A stretch of DNA of 64,000 nucleotides from positions 1 through 64,000 of the forward strand of contig NZ_JAACFT010000024.1 in assembly GCF_029051685.1 (NCBI RefSeq), read 5' to 3'. The stretch is from Bradyrhizobium sp. CSA207 (GTDB taxonomy: Bacteria; Pseudomonadota; Alphaproteobacteria; Rhizobiales; Xanthobacteraceae). Positions 47,690 through 56,506 of the stretch are shown here, piece after piece. The notes beneath the pieces were generated by a model. The model searched no databases. It saw only the letters and a list, made by a program, of their open reading frames with translations, and was not told the DNA's origin. Each line of letters starts with the position of its first letter. Within the stretch, counting starts at the first letter, position 1. Made by a program: the position numbers and the translations under genes.

Positions 47690-49948
47690 ATGGGAAAACG
47701 ACTGATTCCGCCGGAGGAGCCGGCCGAAATTCACGAGGTGCAACTGCGCGACGCGCTGGAAGAGCGCTATCTCGCCTATGCGCTCTCCACCATCATGCAC
47801 CGCGCGCTCCCGGATGCGCGCGACGGCCTGAAGCCGGTGCACCGGCGCATCCTCTACGGCATGCGCCTGCTTAGGCTCGATCCGGGCACGGCCTTCAAGA
47901 AATCCGCCAAGATCGTCGGCGACGTGATGGGCTCGTTCCATCCGCACGGCGACCAGGCGATCTACGACGCCATGGTGCGCTTGGCGCAGGATTTCTCCTC
48001 GCGTTATCCACTGGTCGACGGCCAGGGCAATTTCGGCAATATCGACGGCGATAACCCCGCCGCCTACCGCTACACCGAAGCGCGCATGACCGACGTCGCG
48101 CGCCTGCTGCTCGACGGTATCGACGAAGACGGGGTCGAATTCCGCCCCAATTACGACGGTCAGTCGAAGGAGCCTATCGTTCTGCCGGGCGGCTTCCCGA
48201 ACCTGCTCGCCAACGGCGCGCAGGGCATCGCGGTCGGCATGGCGACGTCGATCCCGCCGCACAATGCGGCCGAACTCTGCGACGCCGCGCTGCATCTGAT
48301 CGAGAAGCCCGACGCGAAATCGAAGTCGCTGCTCAAATGGGTCAAGGGTCCGGATTTCCCGACCGGCGGCATCATCGTCGATTCCAAGCAGGCGATCGCC
48401 GAGGCCTACACCACCGGCCGCGGCTCGTTCCGCGTGCGCGCCAGGTGGGAGCAGGAGGAGGGCGCCCGCAACACCTGGGTGGTCGTGATCACCGAGATTC
48501 CGTTCCTGGTGCAGAAATCGCGCCTGGTCGAAAAGATCGCCGAGCTTTTGGACCAGAAGAAGTTGCCGCTGGTCGGCGATGTCAGGGACGAGTCGGCCGA
48601 GGACGTTCGTCTCGTGATCGAGCCGAAGTCGAAAAATGTCGATCCCGCCTTGATGATGGAATCGCTGTTCCGGCTGACCGAGCTGGAAAACAAGATCCCG
48701 CTGAACCTCAACGTGCTGATGAAGGGGCGCATCCCCAGGGTGGTCGGCCTTGCCGAAGCCCTGCGCGAATGGCTCGACCATCTGCGCGACGTGCTGATCC
48801 GCCGGACCAATTTCCGCAAGGGCCAGATCGAGCACCGGCTGGAAGTCCTCGGCGGCTTCCTGATCGCCTATCTGAACATCGACAAGGTGATCAAGATCAT
48901 CCGCAACGAGGATGAACCGAAGCCGGCCTTAATGAAGGAGTTCAAGCTCACCGAGGTGCAGGCCGAAGCCATTCTCAATATGCGGCTGCGCTCGCTGCGC
49001 AAGCTCGAGGAAATGGAGATACGCACCGAGGACAAGAACCTCCGCAACGAGCTCAAGGGCGTCAACGCGCTCCTCGCTTCGGAGCCCGAGCAGTGGAAGA
49101 AGGTCAGCGAGCAGGTCGGCAAGGTCCGCGACATGTTCGGACCCAAGACCCCGCTCGGCAAGCGCCGCACCACCTTTGCCGATGCACCCGAGCACGATCT
49201 GGCGGCGATCGAGGAAGCCTTCGTCGAGCGCGAGCCGGTCACCGTGGTCGTCTCCGACAAGGGCTGGATCCGCACCATGAAGGGGCACATGGAGGACCTG
49301 TCGGGGCTCGCCTTCAAGACCGACGACAAGCTCGGCTTCGCCTTCTTCGCCGAGACCACTTCGAAGTTGCTGCTGTTTGCCACCAACGGCAAATTCTACT
49401 CGCTCGATGTCGCCAAACTGCCGGGCGGGCGTGGGCACGGCGAGCCGATCCGCATGTTCATCGACATGGAGCAGGAGGCCGCACCCGTCGCGCTGTTCGT
49501 CAACAAAGGCGGCCGCAAATTCCTGGTCGCGAGCCACGAAGGCCAGGGCTTCGTCGTCAACGAGGACGATTGCGTCGGCACCACCAAGAAGGGCAAGCAG
49601 GTCCTCAACGTCGACATGCCGAACGAGGCGCGCGCGATCACCGAGGTGCTCGGCGATACCGTCGCGGTCATCGGCGAGAACCGCAAGATGCTGGTCTTCC
49701 CGCTCGACCAGGTGTCCGAAATGGCGCGCGGTCGCGGTACGCGACTGCAGAAATACAAGGATGGCGGTCTCTCCGACATCGCCGTGTTTGACGCCAAGGC
49801 GGGCCTGACCTGGAAGGACTCCGCGGGGCGGGAATTCTCGGCGACCATGAAGGAGCTCGCAGAGTGGCAAGGCAACCGCGGTGATGCCGGCCGTCTACCG
49901 CCGAAGGGTTTCCCGAAATCGAACAAGTTCGGACGGGAGATCGGGTAG
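47690..49948 (+). CDS. parC: DNA topoisomerase IV subunit A
   Basis: A 752-residue type II topoisomerase subunit that breaks and rejoins DNA to decatenate chromosomes. Catalytic Tyr128 (AAYRYTEARM). The quinolone region reads HPHGDQAIYDAMV: Gln89 stands where E. coli ParC has Ser80, and Asp93 at the second acidic position. The C-terminal beta-pinwheel begins near residue 500 (TVVVSDKGWIRTMKG; repeats ...KGGRKFLVAS). No parE gene is in the window. Confidence 0.95.
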   Translation: MGKRLIPPEEPAEIHEVQLRDALEERYLAYALSTIMHRALPDARDGLKPVHRRILYGMRLLRLDPGTAFKKSAKIVGDVMGSFHPHGDQAIYDAMVRLAQDFSSRYPLVDGQGNFGNIDGDNPAAYRYTEARMTDVARLLLDGIDEDGVEFRPNYDGQSKEPIVLPGGFPNLLANGAQGIAVGMATSIPPHNAAELCDAALHLIEKPDAKSKSLLKWVKGPDFPTGGIIVDSKQAIAEAYTTGRGSFRVRARWEQEEGARNTWVVVITEIPFLVQKSRLVEKIAELLDQKKLPLVGDVRDESAEDVRLVIEPKSKNVDPALMMESLFRLTELENKIPLNLNVLMKGRIPRVVGLAEALREWLDHLRDVLIRRTNFRKGQIEHRLEVLGGFLIAYLNIDKVIKIIRNEDEPKPALMKEFKLTEVQAEAILNMRLRSLRKLEEMEIRTEDKNLRNELKGVNALLASEPEQWKKVSEQVGKVRDMFGPKTPLGKRRTTFADAPEHDLAAIEEAFVEREPVTVVVSDKGWIRTMKGHMEDLSGLAFKTDDKLGFAFFAETTSKLLLFATNGKFYSLDVAKLPGGRGHGEPIRMFIDMEQEAAPVALFVNKGGRKFLVASHEGQGFVVNEDDCVGTTKKGKQVLNVDMPNEARAITEVLGDTVAVIGENRKMLVFPLDQVSEMARGRGTRLQKYKDGGLSDIAVFDAKAGLTWKDSAGREFSATMKELAEWQGNRGDAGRLPPKGFPKSNKFGREIG

Positions 49949-50024
49949 GGCCCCGGCATTTGGCGGGTGCGCTGGCGAGGCTTTTGATCATGGCCGCGCT
50001 CCCGCCACGTGCACCGCAGCATTC

Positions 50025-50051
50025 CTCGCGACCCGGCGGCCGGGTCGCGAG
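50025..50051. terminator. strong hairpin between convergent genes
   Basis: A perfect 12-bp stem (50025-50036 with 50040-50051, ctcgcgacccgg) and a 3-base loop. It lies between parC and the convergent membrane gene. No T-run. Confidence 0.65.
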
Positions 50052-50082
50052 CGGTGACGGCGTGCGAGTGAGGCGAGAAGCG

Positions 50083-50889
50083 CTAATCGCCGACAAAAGC
50101 TTTCAATCTGCTCAGCTGGGACTGTCGCAGGGTCGTCCTTTCGCCGTCGAGCTCGGACGCCCGTTCGGCCGCGGCCGTCATGGCGATCGCGGCGCGGTTG
50201 TAGCTGTCTGCCGTGGACTGGAAGGGAAAGACGAACTGACCGTTCGTGACCTTGTAGATTCCGAAGTCGCGAAGCAGCAGGGCGACGCATTTTTCGTAGG
50301 CGTCGTAGTAGTCCGCGCGCGCGCCGAGCACCTTGGAGGTGAGCGCAATCCAGGCTGCATGCTGTTCGTCGATCATCGCCATGAAACCGGACAGCCGGTC
50401 GTCCCCGACGCCGAGTGATCGGGCGTCCTTCTCCACCTGGTCTCGTGTGGTCTTGATCTGCGCGGCATAGCGCGGTGCGACGCTTGCGGCATTGCTTTCC
50501 GCACTCTTTAGATCGCGGCGCAACGCCTCAAGGTCGCTGCGGCCTGACGCGCCGAGGGCGCTGAGCTTCGGAAATGGTTTCTGTTCGGCTTCGTTCAACA
50601 GTCTCTGGGCGACGGCTTCGATCTCACTTGCGTCCTTGCTTGCGAGGGCGAGGAGTCTGAGGAGCTTGTTCGAGGGGTGGAGTTTGACCGCCTGATCGAG
50701 CTGTTCGGGGTCGGCCACATCGCGCAAGGCGGTGCGCGTCTCCTGCGCGGAATGATCGCGCTGAAGTCTCGACAGATCGCCCGCGTAGTACATGGCGCCA
50801 AAGCAAACGCCCAGCAGCAGGGACAGAAGCAAAAGCACCACGACGGGTCTTCGGCCCAGCTTCGCGTTGTGATCCGAAAGCGATTCCAC
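50083..50889 (-). CDS. membrane-anchored helical protein, unknown function
   Basis: A 268-residue protein with one N-terminal membrane anchor (about 15-35; RRPVVVLLLLSLLLGVCFGAMYY). The rest is soluble and mainly alpha-helical, with coiled-coil-like heptads (LEALRRDLKSAESNAASVAPRY...) and no signal-peptidase site. It is probably a periplasmic helical protein held by its N-terminus. No family recognised. Convergent with parC. Confidence 0.72.
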   Translation of the reverse strand: MESLSDHNAKLGRRPVVVLLLLSLLLGVCFGAMYYAGDLSRLQRDHSAQETRTALRDVADPEQLDQAVKLHPSNKLLRLLALASKDASEIEAVAQRLLNEAEQKPFPKLSALGASGRSDLEALRRDLKSAESNAASVAPRYAAQIKTTRDQVEKDARSLGVGDDRLSGFMAMIDEQHAAWIALTSKVLGARADYYDAYEKCVALLLRDFGIYKVTNGQFVFPFQSTADSYNRAAIAMTAAAERASELDGERTTLRQSQLSRLKAFVGD

Positions 50890-51139
50890 GGCTCCGCCCC
50901 CTCGAGCTGACCTTCTTACCGTCTTTCATGGGTACAGGGGAGTCCAGGCAAGATGGGAGGCGAGGTAGGCGCTGAAGGGGGTCGCAAGAACAACGCTTCC
51001 GAGACCCAGGCTGTCATGTACGATCGAGCACCGGCGATTCTGAGGGGCCTGTTCGCTCCGTCGGCCGGCTATCGGCCAGATGGCGCAATCTCGCTCATTT
51101 CCGCCATCCCGGTTTTCTGGAACGTTGAGAAGTAGCGCG

Positions 51140-52684
51140 ATGTACGATGTCATTGTTGTCGGCGGCGGCTCCGCCGGCGCCGCTGTTGCGGCACGGCTTT
51201 CCGAGGATCCCGCAAGGCGCGTCCTGCTGCTCGAAGCGGGGCTCGACTGGCGCGCCGACGAGGCGCCCTGGGAGGTGATGACGCCGAATCCCATACCGAT
51301 CATCCACAAGCGCGAGTTTCAGGAAAAATGGCAGTGGCCCGATCTCCTGACGCGCCGGGTGGCGGGGCAGGAGCCGCGCTTCTACTGGCGCGGCAAGGGG
51401 CTGGGCGGCTCATCGATGATGAACGGTCAGATCGCCATCCGCGGCGTCGCCGATGCGTTCGACGAATGGGCCGCCAATGGCTGCACCGGCTGGTCGGCCA
51501 GGGAGGTGATGCCGCTGTTCTCGGTGATCGAGGATGATCTGGAATTTGGCGACGCCAAAGGCCATGGACGCGGCGGACCGCTGCCGGTCTACCGCGCGCC
51601 GACCGAAAAATGGGGCCCGATCGACCGGGCCTTGCGCGATGCGGCGCTGGCCACCGGCTATCCCTGGTGCGCCGACCTCAACGGTCCGGACGGCGAGGGC
51701 GTGGCCTGTTATCCCATCAATAGCCGCGACAGCCGCCGCATTACGACCAACGAGGGTTATCTGGAGCCTGCGCGCGGCCGCACCAATCTGGAGATCCGTG
51801 GCAAGGCGCTGGTCGATCGCGTGATCATCAAGGACGGCCGGGCGACCGGGGTCCGCGTTCACATCGAGGGACAGGGCACGAGCGAGATCAGCGCACGCCA
51901 GATCGTGCTGTGCGCCGGCGCCATCCACAGTCCCGCGATCCTGCTGCGTTCGGGCATTGGACCAGCCGACGAGCTGAAGGCGATGGGGATCGCGGTCGAA
52001 CAGGACCTGCCGGTCGGCCGGCACTTCTTCGACCACCCGCTGTTTCGCGCAACGATCCAGCTCCGCGAGGATCTCCGGCCCATCGATCCGGACACCCGCC
52101 ACACCAATTGCTGTGTAACCTATTCCTCCGGCTTGGCCGGCGGCGGCAAGCGCGACATGATCCTGATCGCCTTCAACCACCGCGGCATCGGCGTGCCCGG
52201 GGCGATCGGCGCCGGGCTGTTCAATGCCTATTCGCGTGGCTCGCTCAGGCTGGCCTCGATCGACCCCGAGGTCGATCCGGTCATCGAGGAAAATATGCTG
52301 GCCGATCCCCGCGACATGCTGCGGATGATGGATGCGGTGAGACGTCTGGCCGTGATCACCTCGCAGCCGGCACTGGCTGGCATCGCCGACTGGATCCGCC
52401 TGGCTGACACCGATCTGACGCTGCCACAAGCCGCGGCGCTGCCTGATCACGAGCTCGATGCGCTGCTGCGCCGTGAAACCGGCGACATCCAGCACGCCGC
52501 GGGCAGTTGCCGCATGACTGGGTTTGGGGATGCCGATGGCGTGGTCAATCCCGATGGCACGGTGAAGGGTATCTCCGGCTTGCGCGTTGCCGACGCGTCG
52601 ATCATGCCGTCGGACTGCCGCGCCAACACCCACTTCACCACGGTGGTGATCGGCGAGGCGATTGCGCGGATGATGATGCGTTAG
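51140..52684 (+). CDS. GMC-family FAD-dependent oxidoreductase
   Basis: A 514-residue glucose-methanol-choline oxidoreductase. The ADP-binding VIVVGGGSAGAAVAARLSED is at residues 4-23, the GMC signature KGLGGSSMMNGQIAIRG follows, and the C-terminal catalytic His motifs are HAAGSCRMTG and RANTHFTTVVIGEAIA. Alcohol or choline-type substrates are expected; the exact one is unknown. There is no signal peptide. It starts 20 residues inside a longer in-frame reading; ATG 51140 is the conserved family start. Confidence 0.87.
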   Translation: MYDVIVVGGGSAGAAVAARLSEDPARRVLLLEAGLDWRADEAPWEVMTPNPIPIIHKREFQEKWQWPDLLTRRVAGQEPRFYWRGKGLGGSSMMNGQIAIRGVADAFDEWAANGCTGWSAREVMPLFSVIEDDLEFGDAKGHGRGGPLPVYRAPTEKWGPIDRALRDAALATGYPWCADLNGPDGEGVACYPINSRDSRRITTNEGYLEPARGRTNLEIRGKALVDRVIIKDGRATGVRVHIEGQGTSEISARQIVLCAGAIHSPAILLRSGIGPADELKAMGIAVEQDLPVGRHFFDHPLFRATIQLREDLRPIDPDTRHTNCCVTYSSGLAGGGKRDMILIAFNHRGIGVPGAIGAGLFNAYSRGSLRLASIDPEVDPVIEENMLADPRDMLRMMDAVRRLAVITSQPALAGIADWIRLADTDLTLPQAAALPDHELDALLRRETGDIQHAAGSCRMTGFGDADGVVNPDGTVKGISGLRVADASIMPSDCRANTHFTTVVIGEAIARMMMR

Positions 52685-52772
52685 TGTTATGAAACGCGCT
52701 CATGAAAAATCTTCCAATGTGCAGGGCGCGCTCGCCCAGCTCAGATGATGTGCGACTGGAATGCAGTGTCTC

Positions 52773-53270
52773 CTACATTCGGTACTGCTCGTCGCCGACC
52801 TTCTCCATCCAGTCGACGGCGCGGCCGTCCTGCAATTCCTGGATCGCGATGTGAGTCATGGCCGTGGTGGCCGACGCGCCGTGCCAGTGCTTCAAGCCCG
52901 GGGGAAACCAGACGACATCGCCGGGCCGGATCTCCTGGACCACGCCGCCTTCCCGCTGCACCCAACCGAGCCCTGCTGTCACGATCAGCGTCTGCCCGAG
53001 CGGATGCGTGTGCCAGGCCGTGCGGGCGCCAGGCTCAAAAGTCACCTGAGCGCCGCTGACGCGTGCAGGCTCGGGAGCCGCGAACAGCGGGTCGATGCGG
53101 ACGGTCCCGGTGAACCAGTCTTCGGGACCCTTCTGCGAAGGGCGGGATCCGTTTCTCTTAATATCGATGTCCATCGCAATCTCCTTTGCTTCGGACGCGA
53201 GCGCCGGGGCCCGTTGAAGTCCAATGATCGCGGAGGCGCTTCCGCCGACGAGTATATCTCTACGTGTCAT
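52773..53270 (-). CDS. cupin of the Mn-dependent hydroxynitrile-lyase-like family, with Tat-type leader
   Basis: A 165-residue protein. The cupin (about 33-160) has His87, His89 and Gln93 in TAWHTHPLGQT and the second histidine motif KHWHGA, matching the bacterial cupin hydroxynitrile lyases (GtHNL type). Residues 1-26 form a Tat-like signal (MTRRDILVGG...PALASE). An internal ATG (53174, residue 33) has a perfect AAGGAG 6 bases upstream and sits where cytosolic family members begin, so a 133-residue cytosolic form is equally plausible. GGAGG also precedes the longer start. Last gene of the LysR-divergent operon. Confidence 0.83.
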   Translation of the reverse strand: MTRRDILVGGSASAIIGLQRAPALASEAKEIAMDIDIKRNGSRPSQKGPEDWFTGTVRIDPLFAAPEPARVSGAQVTFEPGARTAWHTHPLGQTLIVTAGLGWVQREGGVVQEIRPGDVVWFPPGLKHWHGASATTAMTHIAIQELQDGRAVDWMEKVGDEQYRM

Positions 53271-53334
53271 CACGGCATGCCTCCGCTCATGGCCGATCGC
53301 GAGCGGGCTTGTCGAGCGAGGCATTATCGTTCTT

Positions 53335-53622
53335 TCAGTGCGGTCGCTTTTCGATCACGTAGTACGGCAGCTCCACTGTCTGATCACGGGCGATGAGAGT
53401 TGCGACCGTGACGATGCTGCGGTCTCGAGCCGAGAGCCCCGGTCGCTTCCACAGATCGCCGTGGACAAACTTCTGCGCATAGCCTTCGAGCGCTGGCGCG
53501 ACCGCGCGGACGTCTGCCGGCTTTGACATGGTCTTTGCTCCTTCGGTGGATGCGTCTCTGGCGACGACCGGGCCGCCAGCAGACAGGCAGAACGAAAACA
53601 AGGCCGCTGCGGCCGTTCTCAT
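53335..53622 (-). CDS. truncated carboxymuconolactone decarboxylase-family protein
   Basis: A 95-residue protein with a Sec-type leader (MRTAAAALFSFCLSAGGPVVARDA), then a CMD/AhpD-like start (ALEGYAQKFVHGDLWKRPGLSARDRSIVTVATLIARD). The fold stops after ELPYYV, where the family continues about 50 residues, and ends IEKRPH; the missing part is not found in any frame downstream. It looks like a deletion product and is probably inactive. An internal ATG (53529) with AAGGAG 8 bases upstream mirrors the cupin gene. Overlaps the MFS gene by 4 bases (ATGA). Confidence 0.72.
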   Translation of the reverse strand: MRTAAAALFSFCLSAGGPVVARDASTEGAKTMSKPADVRAVAPALEGYAQKFVHGDLWKRPGLSARDRSIVTVATLIARDQTVELPYYVIEKRPH

Positions 53623-54827
53623 TGCGTGGATCCTTCCAGATCTGTCGGGTGCGCCATCAGCCACCAAGCGACGAGTGCTGCGCAGAGCACGGCCCCCGCG
53701 CTAACCAGAAACACGACGTTCAATCGCGCCCCGGCTGCGATCAATCCGAGCGCAGGGCTGGCGAGCCCTTGGGCGAGATCGAGAAATGCAGTGTAGGCGC
53801 CCATGGCCAGGCCGCGGCTGTGCGCCGGAACGCGGCGGACAGCCTCGACGCCAAACCCCGGATAGACCAGCGAGAAGCCGAAGCCGGTCAGCGCGGCGCC
53901 CAGCAACGCCATCTCGGGTCTAGAGGACATCCAGATCAGCGCCTGTCCTGCGGCTTCGATGCCGGTACACACCAGCGCGACTTTGGCGCCGCCGACCGTA
54001 TCAGCCACATGGCTGAAGAATATCCGGGCCGTGATGAAGGCAACCGCGTAGGCAGTGTACGCGAGCCATCCGTTGTCCCATCCGTGGTTCGCGAACAGCA
54101 ACGCGACGAACGTGGTCACGGCTCCGAATCCCACGCTCCCGAGAGCCGAGCCGAGGCCCGGCACCCAGACGGCGCCGATCACTTCGACGAACGAGAAGCG
54201 GGCGTGGTGCGTGGGGGCAACAGCAGGAAGCCGCGCAACGAGCATCAAAGGGACAAGAGGCGCCGCGATGGTCGCGGCCGCGATCGCAGCGAAGCCGTAA
54301 TTCGCGTAGAGGGCGGAGCCAGCGGGCGCGCCGATCGCGAACGCTGCGAACATCGCCATGCCTATCCACGCAATGACCTTGCCCGTGCTGCCGGAATCGA
54401 CGAGCGCCAGCCCCCAGCTCACCGCCGCTGTGATGATGAAGCTCTCGGCGCCGCCCAGAAGTCCTCGCCCCATCAGCAGTATCGCCACGGAGGCCAGGGG
54501 GACCGCAGTAAAATAAAGCGAAGCGAGGTACAGCAACCCCGAAGCAGCGGCAGCGAGCAGCCCGACGATCACGCCGCGCTTGGCGCCCTTGCTGTCCGAA
54601 AAGTTGCCGGCCCAGGGCCGCGAGACCAGAGACGCCGCGAACTGACTGCCGGCGACCAGGCCGACCACGAACGTTCCCTGCCCCAATCCACCGTGAACGT
54701 GAAGGGGAAGGACCGGCATCGCGATGCCGATGACGAGGAAGGCGACGAAGACCACCCCCATGATCGGCAGCAAGGTTGCCGCGAGGCTCTGCACCGTGGC
54801 GCGCGTTCGGAGCGTTGTTACCGGCAT
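53619..54827 (-). CDS. MFS transporter
   Basis: A 402-residue major facilitator protein with twelve hydrophobic spans. Loop 2-3 carries SRPWAGNFSDSKGAKRG, and the YhhS/arabinose-exporter-like pattern fits. The substrate is unknown; in this operon it may export an aldehyde, nitrile or alcohol-type toxin. ATG 54827 has GAGG upstream; a reading from 54872 is less likely. It lies 16 bases after the ADH gene and overlaps the CMD gene. Confidence 0.87.
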   Translation of the reverse strand: MPVTTLRTRATVQSLAATLLPIMGVVFVAFLVIGIAMPVLPLHVHGGLGQGTFVVGLVAGSQFAASLVSRPWAGNFSDSKGAKRGVIVGLLAAAASGLLYLASLYFTAVPLASVAILLMGRGLLGGAESFIITAAVSWGLALVDSGSTGKVIAWIGMAMFAAFAIGAPAGSALYANYGFAAIAAATIAAPLVPLMLVARLPAVAPTHHARFSFVEVIGAVWVPGLGSALGSVGFGAVTTFVALLFANHGWDNGWLAYTAYAVAFITARIFFSHVADTVGGAKVALVCTGIEAAGQALIWMSSRPEMALLGAALTGFGFSLVYPGFGVEAVRRVPAHSRGLAMGAYTAFLDLAQGLASPALGLIAAGARLNVVFLVSAGAVLCAALVAWWLMAHPTDLEGSTQ

Positions 54828-54843
54828 GCAATGACGCCTCTGC

Positions 54844-55860
54844 TCACACCGTGAGCATCGTCTTGATCGCACGCCGTTCGTCCATCGCGCGGTAGCCTTC
54901 CGCGACGTCGGCCAGAGGCAGCGTGAGATCGAACACCTTGCCGGGCTTGATCCTGCCCTTCAGAACGCGATCCATCAGATCGGGCAGGAAGCGACGGACC
55001 GGCGCCGGTCCGCCCAGCATTCGACGTTGCGCGAAAAACATCGCCTGACCGTCGAAAGTCACGCCGTGAGGTACCCCGACATAACCGATCGAGCCGCCCG
55101 GACGCACGGAATCGATGGCTTGAGTCATGGATTCCTGAGTGCCGACGCATTCCAGAACGGAGTCCGCCCCGACACCTCGCGTAAGCTCTCTCACGCGCTC
55201 GATGCCCGCACCCCCGCGTTCGGCGACGATGTCCGTCGCACCGAACTCGCGTGCCAATTCCTGCCGACTCTTGTGCCGGCTCATCGCGATGATGCGTTCA
55301 GCCCCCATCTCCTTGGCTGCCAGAACGCCCATCAGCCCTACGGCCCCGTCGCCGACGACGGCTACCGTCGATCCGGGCCGAACGTTGGCGGCATCGGCGG
55401 CGTACCAGCCCGTCCCGAGAACATCGGACGTCGCCAGCAAGTGCGGAACGAGGTGCTTTTCCGGCACCTCGGCGGTGGCGATAAGCGTTCCGTCGGCCAG
55501 AGGCACCCGCGCGTACGGCGCCTGCGCTCCCGTCATGAACTCGCGCTGGATACAGGAGGAGTGAAAGCCGAACTTGCAGTGCGGGCAGGTGTTGTCGGAC
55601 AGGCAGAACGAGCCGACGACGAACTGGCCAGGGCGGACGGTTCTGACTTCGCTGCCGACCTCGATGACGATGCCGCAGTATTCGTGACCCATGTGGGCCG
55701 GACCGTCCGTCGGCTGCAATCCGCGATACGGCCATAGGTCGGACCCGCAGATGCAGGTGGCCGACAACTTTATGATGGCATCCGTCGGCTTGAGGATCTT
55801 CGGGTCGTCGACTTGTTCGCAACGGACGTCTCCCGGCCCGTACATGACTGTGGCAAACAT
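54844..55860 (-). CDS. zinc-dependent alcohol dehydrogenase family protein
   Basis: A 338-residue medium-chain dehydrogenase. Catalytic zinc region CGSDLWPYRG and GHEYCGIVIEVG; structural zinc cysteines in CLSDNTCPHCKFGFHSSC; the cofactor motif VVGDGAVG. It oxidises alcohols or reduces aldehydes with NAD(P). AGGAG is 7-8 bases before the ATG. It follows the cyclophilin-like gene by 14 bases. Confidence 0.9.
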   Translation of the reverse strand: MFATVMYGPGDVRCEQVDDPKILKPTDAIIKLSATCICGSDLWPYRGLQPTDGPAHMGHEYCGIVIEVGSEVRTVRPGQFVVGSFCLSDNTCPHCKFGFHSSCIQREFMTGAQAPYARVPLADGTLIATAEVPEKHLVPHLLATSDVLGTGWYAADAANVRPGSTVAVVGDGAVGLMGVLAAKEMGAERIIAMSRHKSRQELAREFGATDIVAERGGAGIERVRELTRGVGADSVLECVGTQESMTQAIDSVRPGGSIGYVGVPHGVTFDGQAMFFAQRRMLGGPAPVRRFLPDLMDRVLKGRIKPGKVFDLTLPLADVAEGYRAMDERRAIKTMLTV

Positions 55861-55874
55861 GACTATTTCTCCTG

Positions 55875-56360
55875 TCAGGCTGGTGGAAGAAGCTCGATGC
55901 GCAGCGCGAACTTGCCTCGCGTGAGCAGCGGTTGTGGACCATCATCGAGGCGGCCGATGCGGATCAGGCCGCTCGAATATTTGTAGCCGCCATAAAAGAA
56001 GGCGAGGTTGCCCCATGGCGCGTAGTAGCAGAGATCGCCTGCTGCTTCGTTCGAGAACGGACCGCTGCCTTCTTCCGTCAGTTTTCGCGGCAGGTAGGCG
56101 ATTTTCTCGTTCGTCGAAAAATCCTGGACGACGAGATCAAGTGGCAGCATCGTCGCCAGATCGCGAGCGGAGGGATTATCCAGCAAGCCAACCGTGAAAG
56201 CCTTCTCCTCGAAACGGCAGCGAATACGCATGGGCGCCCTTCCTCCTTGTCTCTCGTCATCGAATTTCGTCTGCGCGGAGGCCGATGACGTTGCGGAGAC
56301 GAGGGCCGCCAGAGCGGCGGCAAATCGACGCCTGGTGAGGCCATCAAATGCGTCTCTCAT
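55875..56360 (-). CDS. cyclophilin-like (TM1367-type) protein with Tat leader
   Basis: A 161-residue protein. Residues 1-30 form a Tat-like signal (LTRRRFAAALAALVSATSSASA). The rest is the small cyclophilin-like barrel of the DUF369 type (MRIRCRFEEKAF...DLCYYAPWGNLAFFYGGYKYSSGLIRIGRLD). An internal ATG (56231) with AAGGAGG 10 bases upstream starts exactly at the folded domain. It is the first gene of the operon and is divergent from the LysR gene. Function of the family is unclear. The start at 56360 has AAGGAGG 9 bases upstream; ATG 56369 abuts it. Confidence 0.8.
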   Translation of the reverse strand: MRDAFDGLTRRRFAAALAALVSATSSASAQTKFDDERQGGRAPMRIRCRFEEKAFTVGLLDNPSARDLATMLPLDLVVQDFSTNEKIAYLPRKLTEEGSGPFSNEAAGDLCYYAPWGNLAFFYGGYKYSSGLIRIGRLDDGPQPLLTRGKFALRIELLPPA

Positions 56361-56506
56361 TTGCCCCATCCTCCTTGCCGTCGACGCGGGCTACCGGTCC
56401 ACTCGTCTCTTAGACGGGCCGCCTGATTGCTGATGGGAAACTAAGGCTTCCGCGTCCGTCCGATTAGGTGATAAAATCCGAATGCAGTCATTAGACAGGC
56501 TTATCA

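Noticed and set aside
46379..48835. A second long minus-strand frame (about 818 codons)
   Set aside because: Antisense to recO, the small exported gene and parC; composition is that of a shadow frame.
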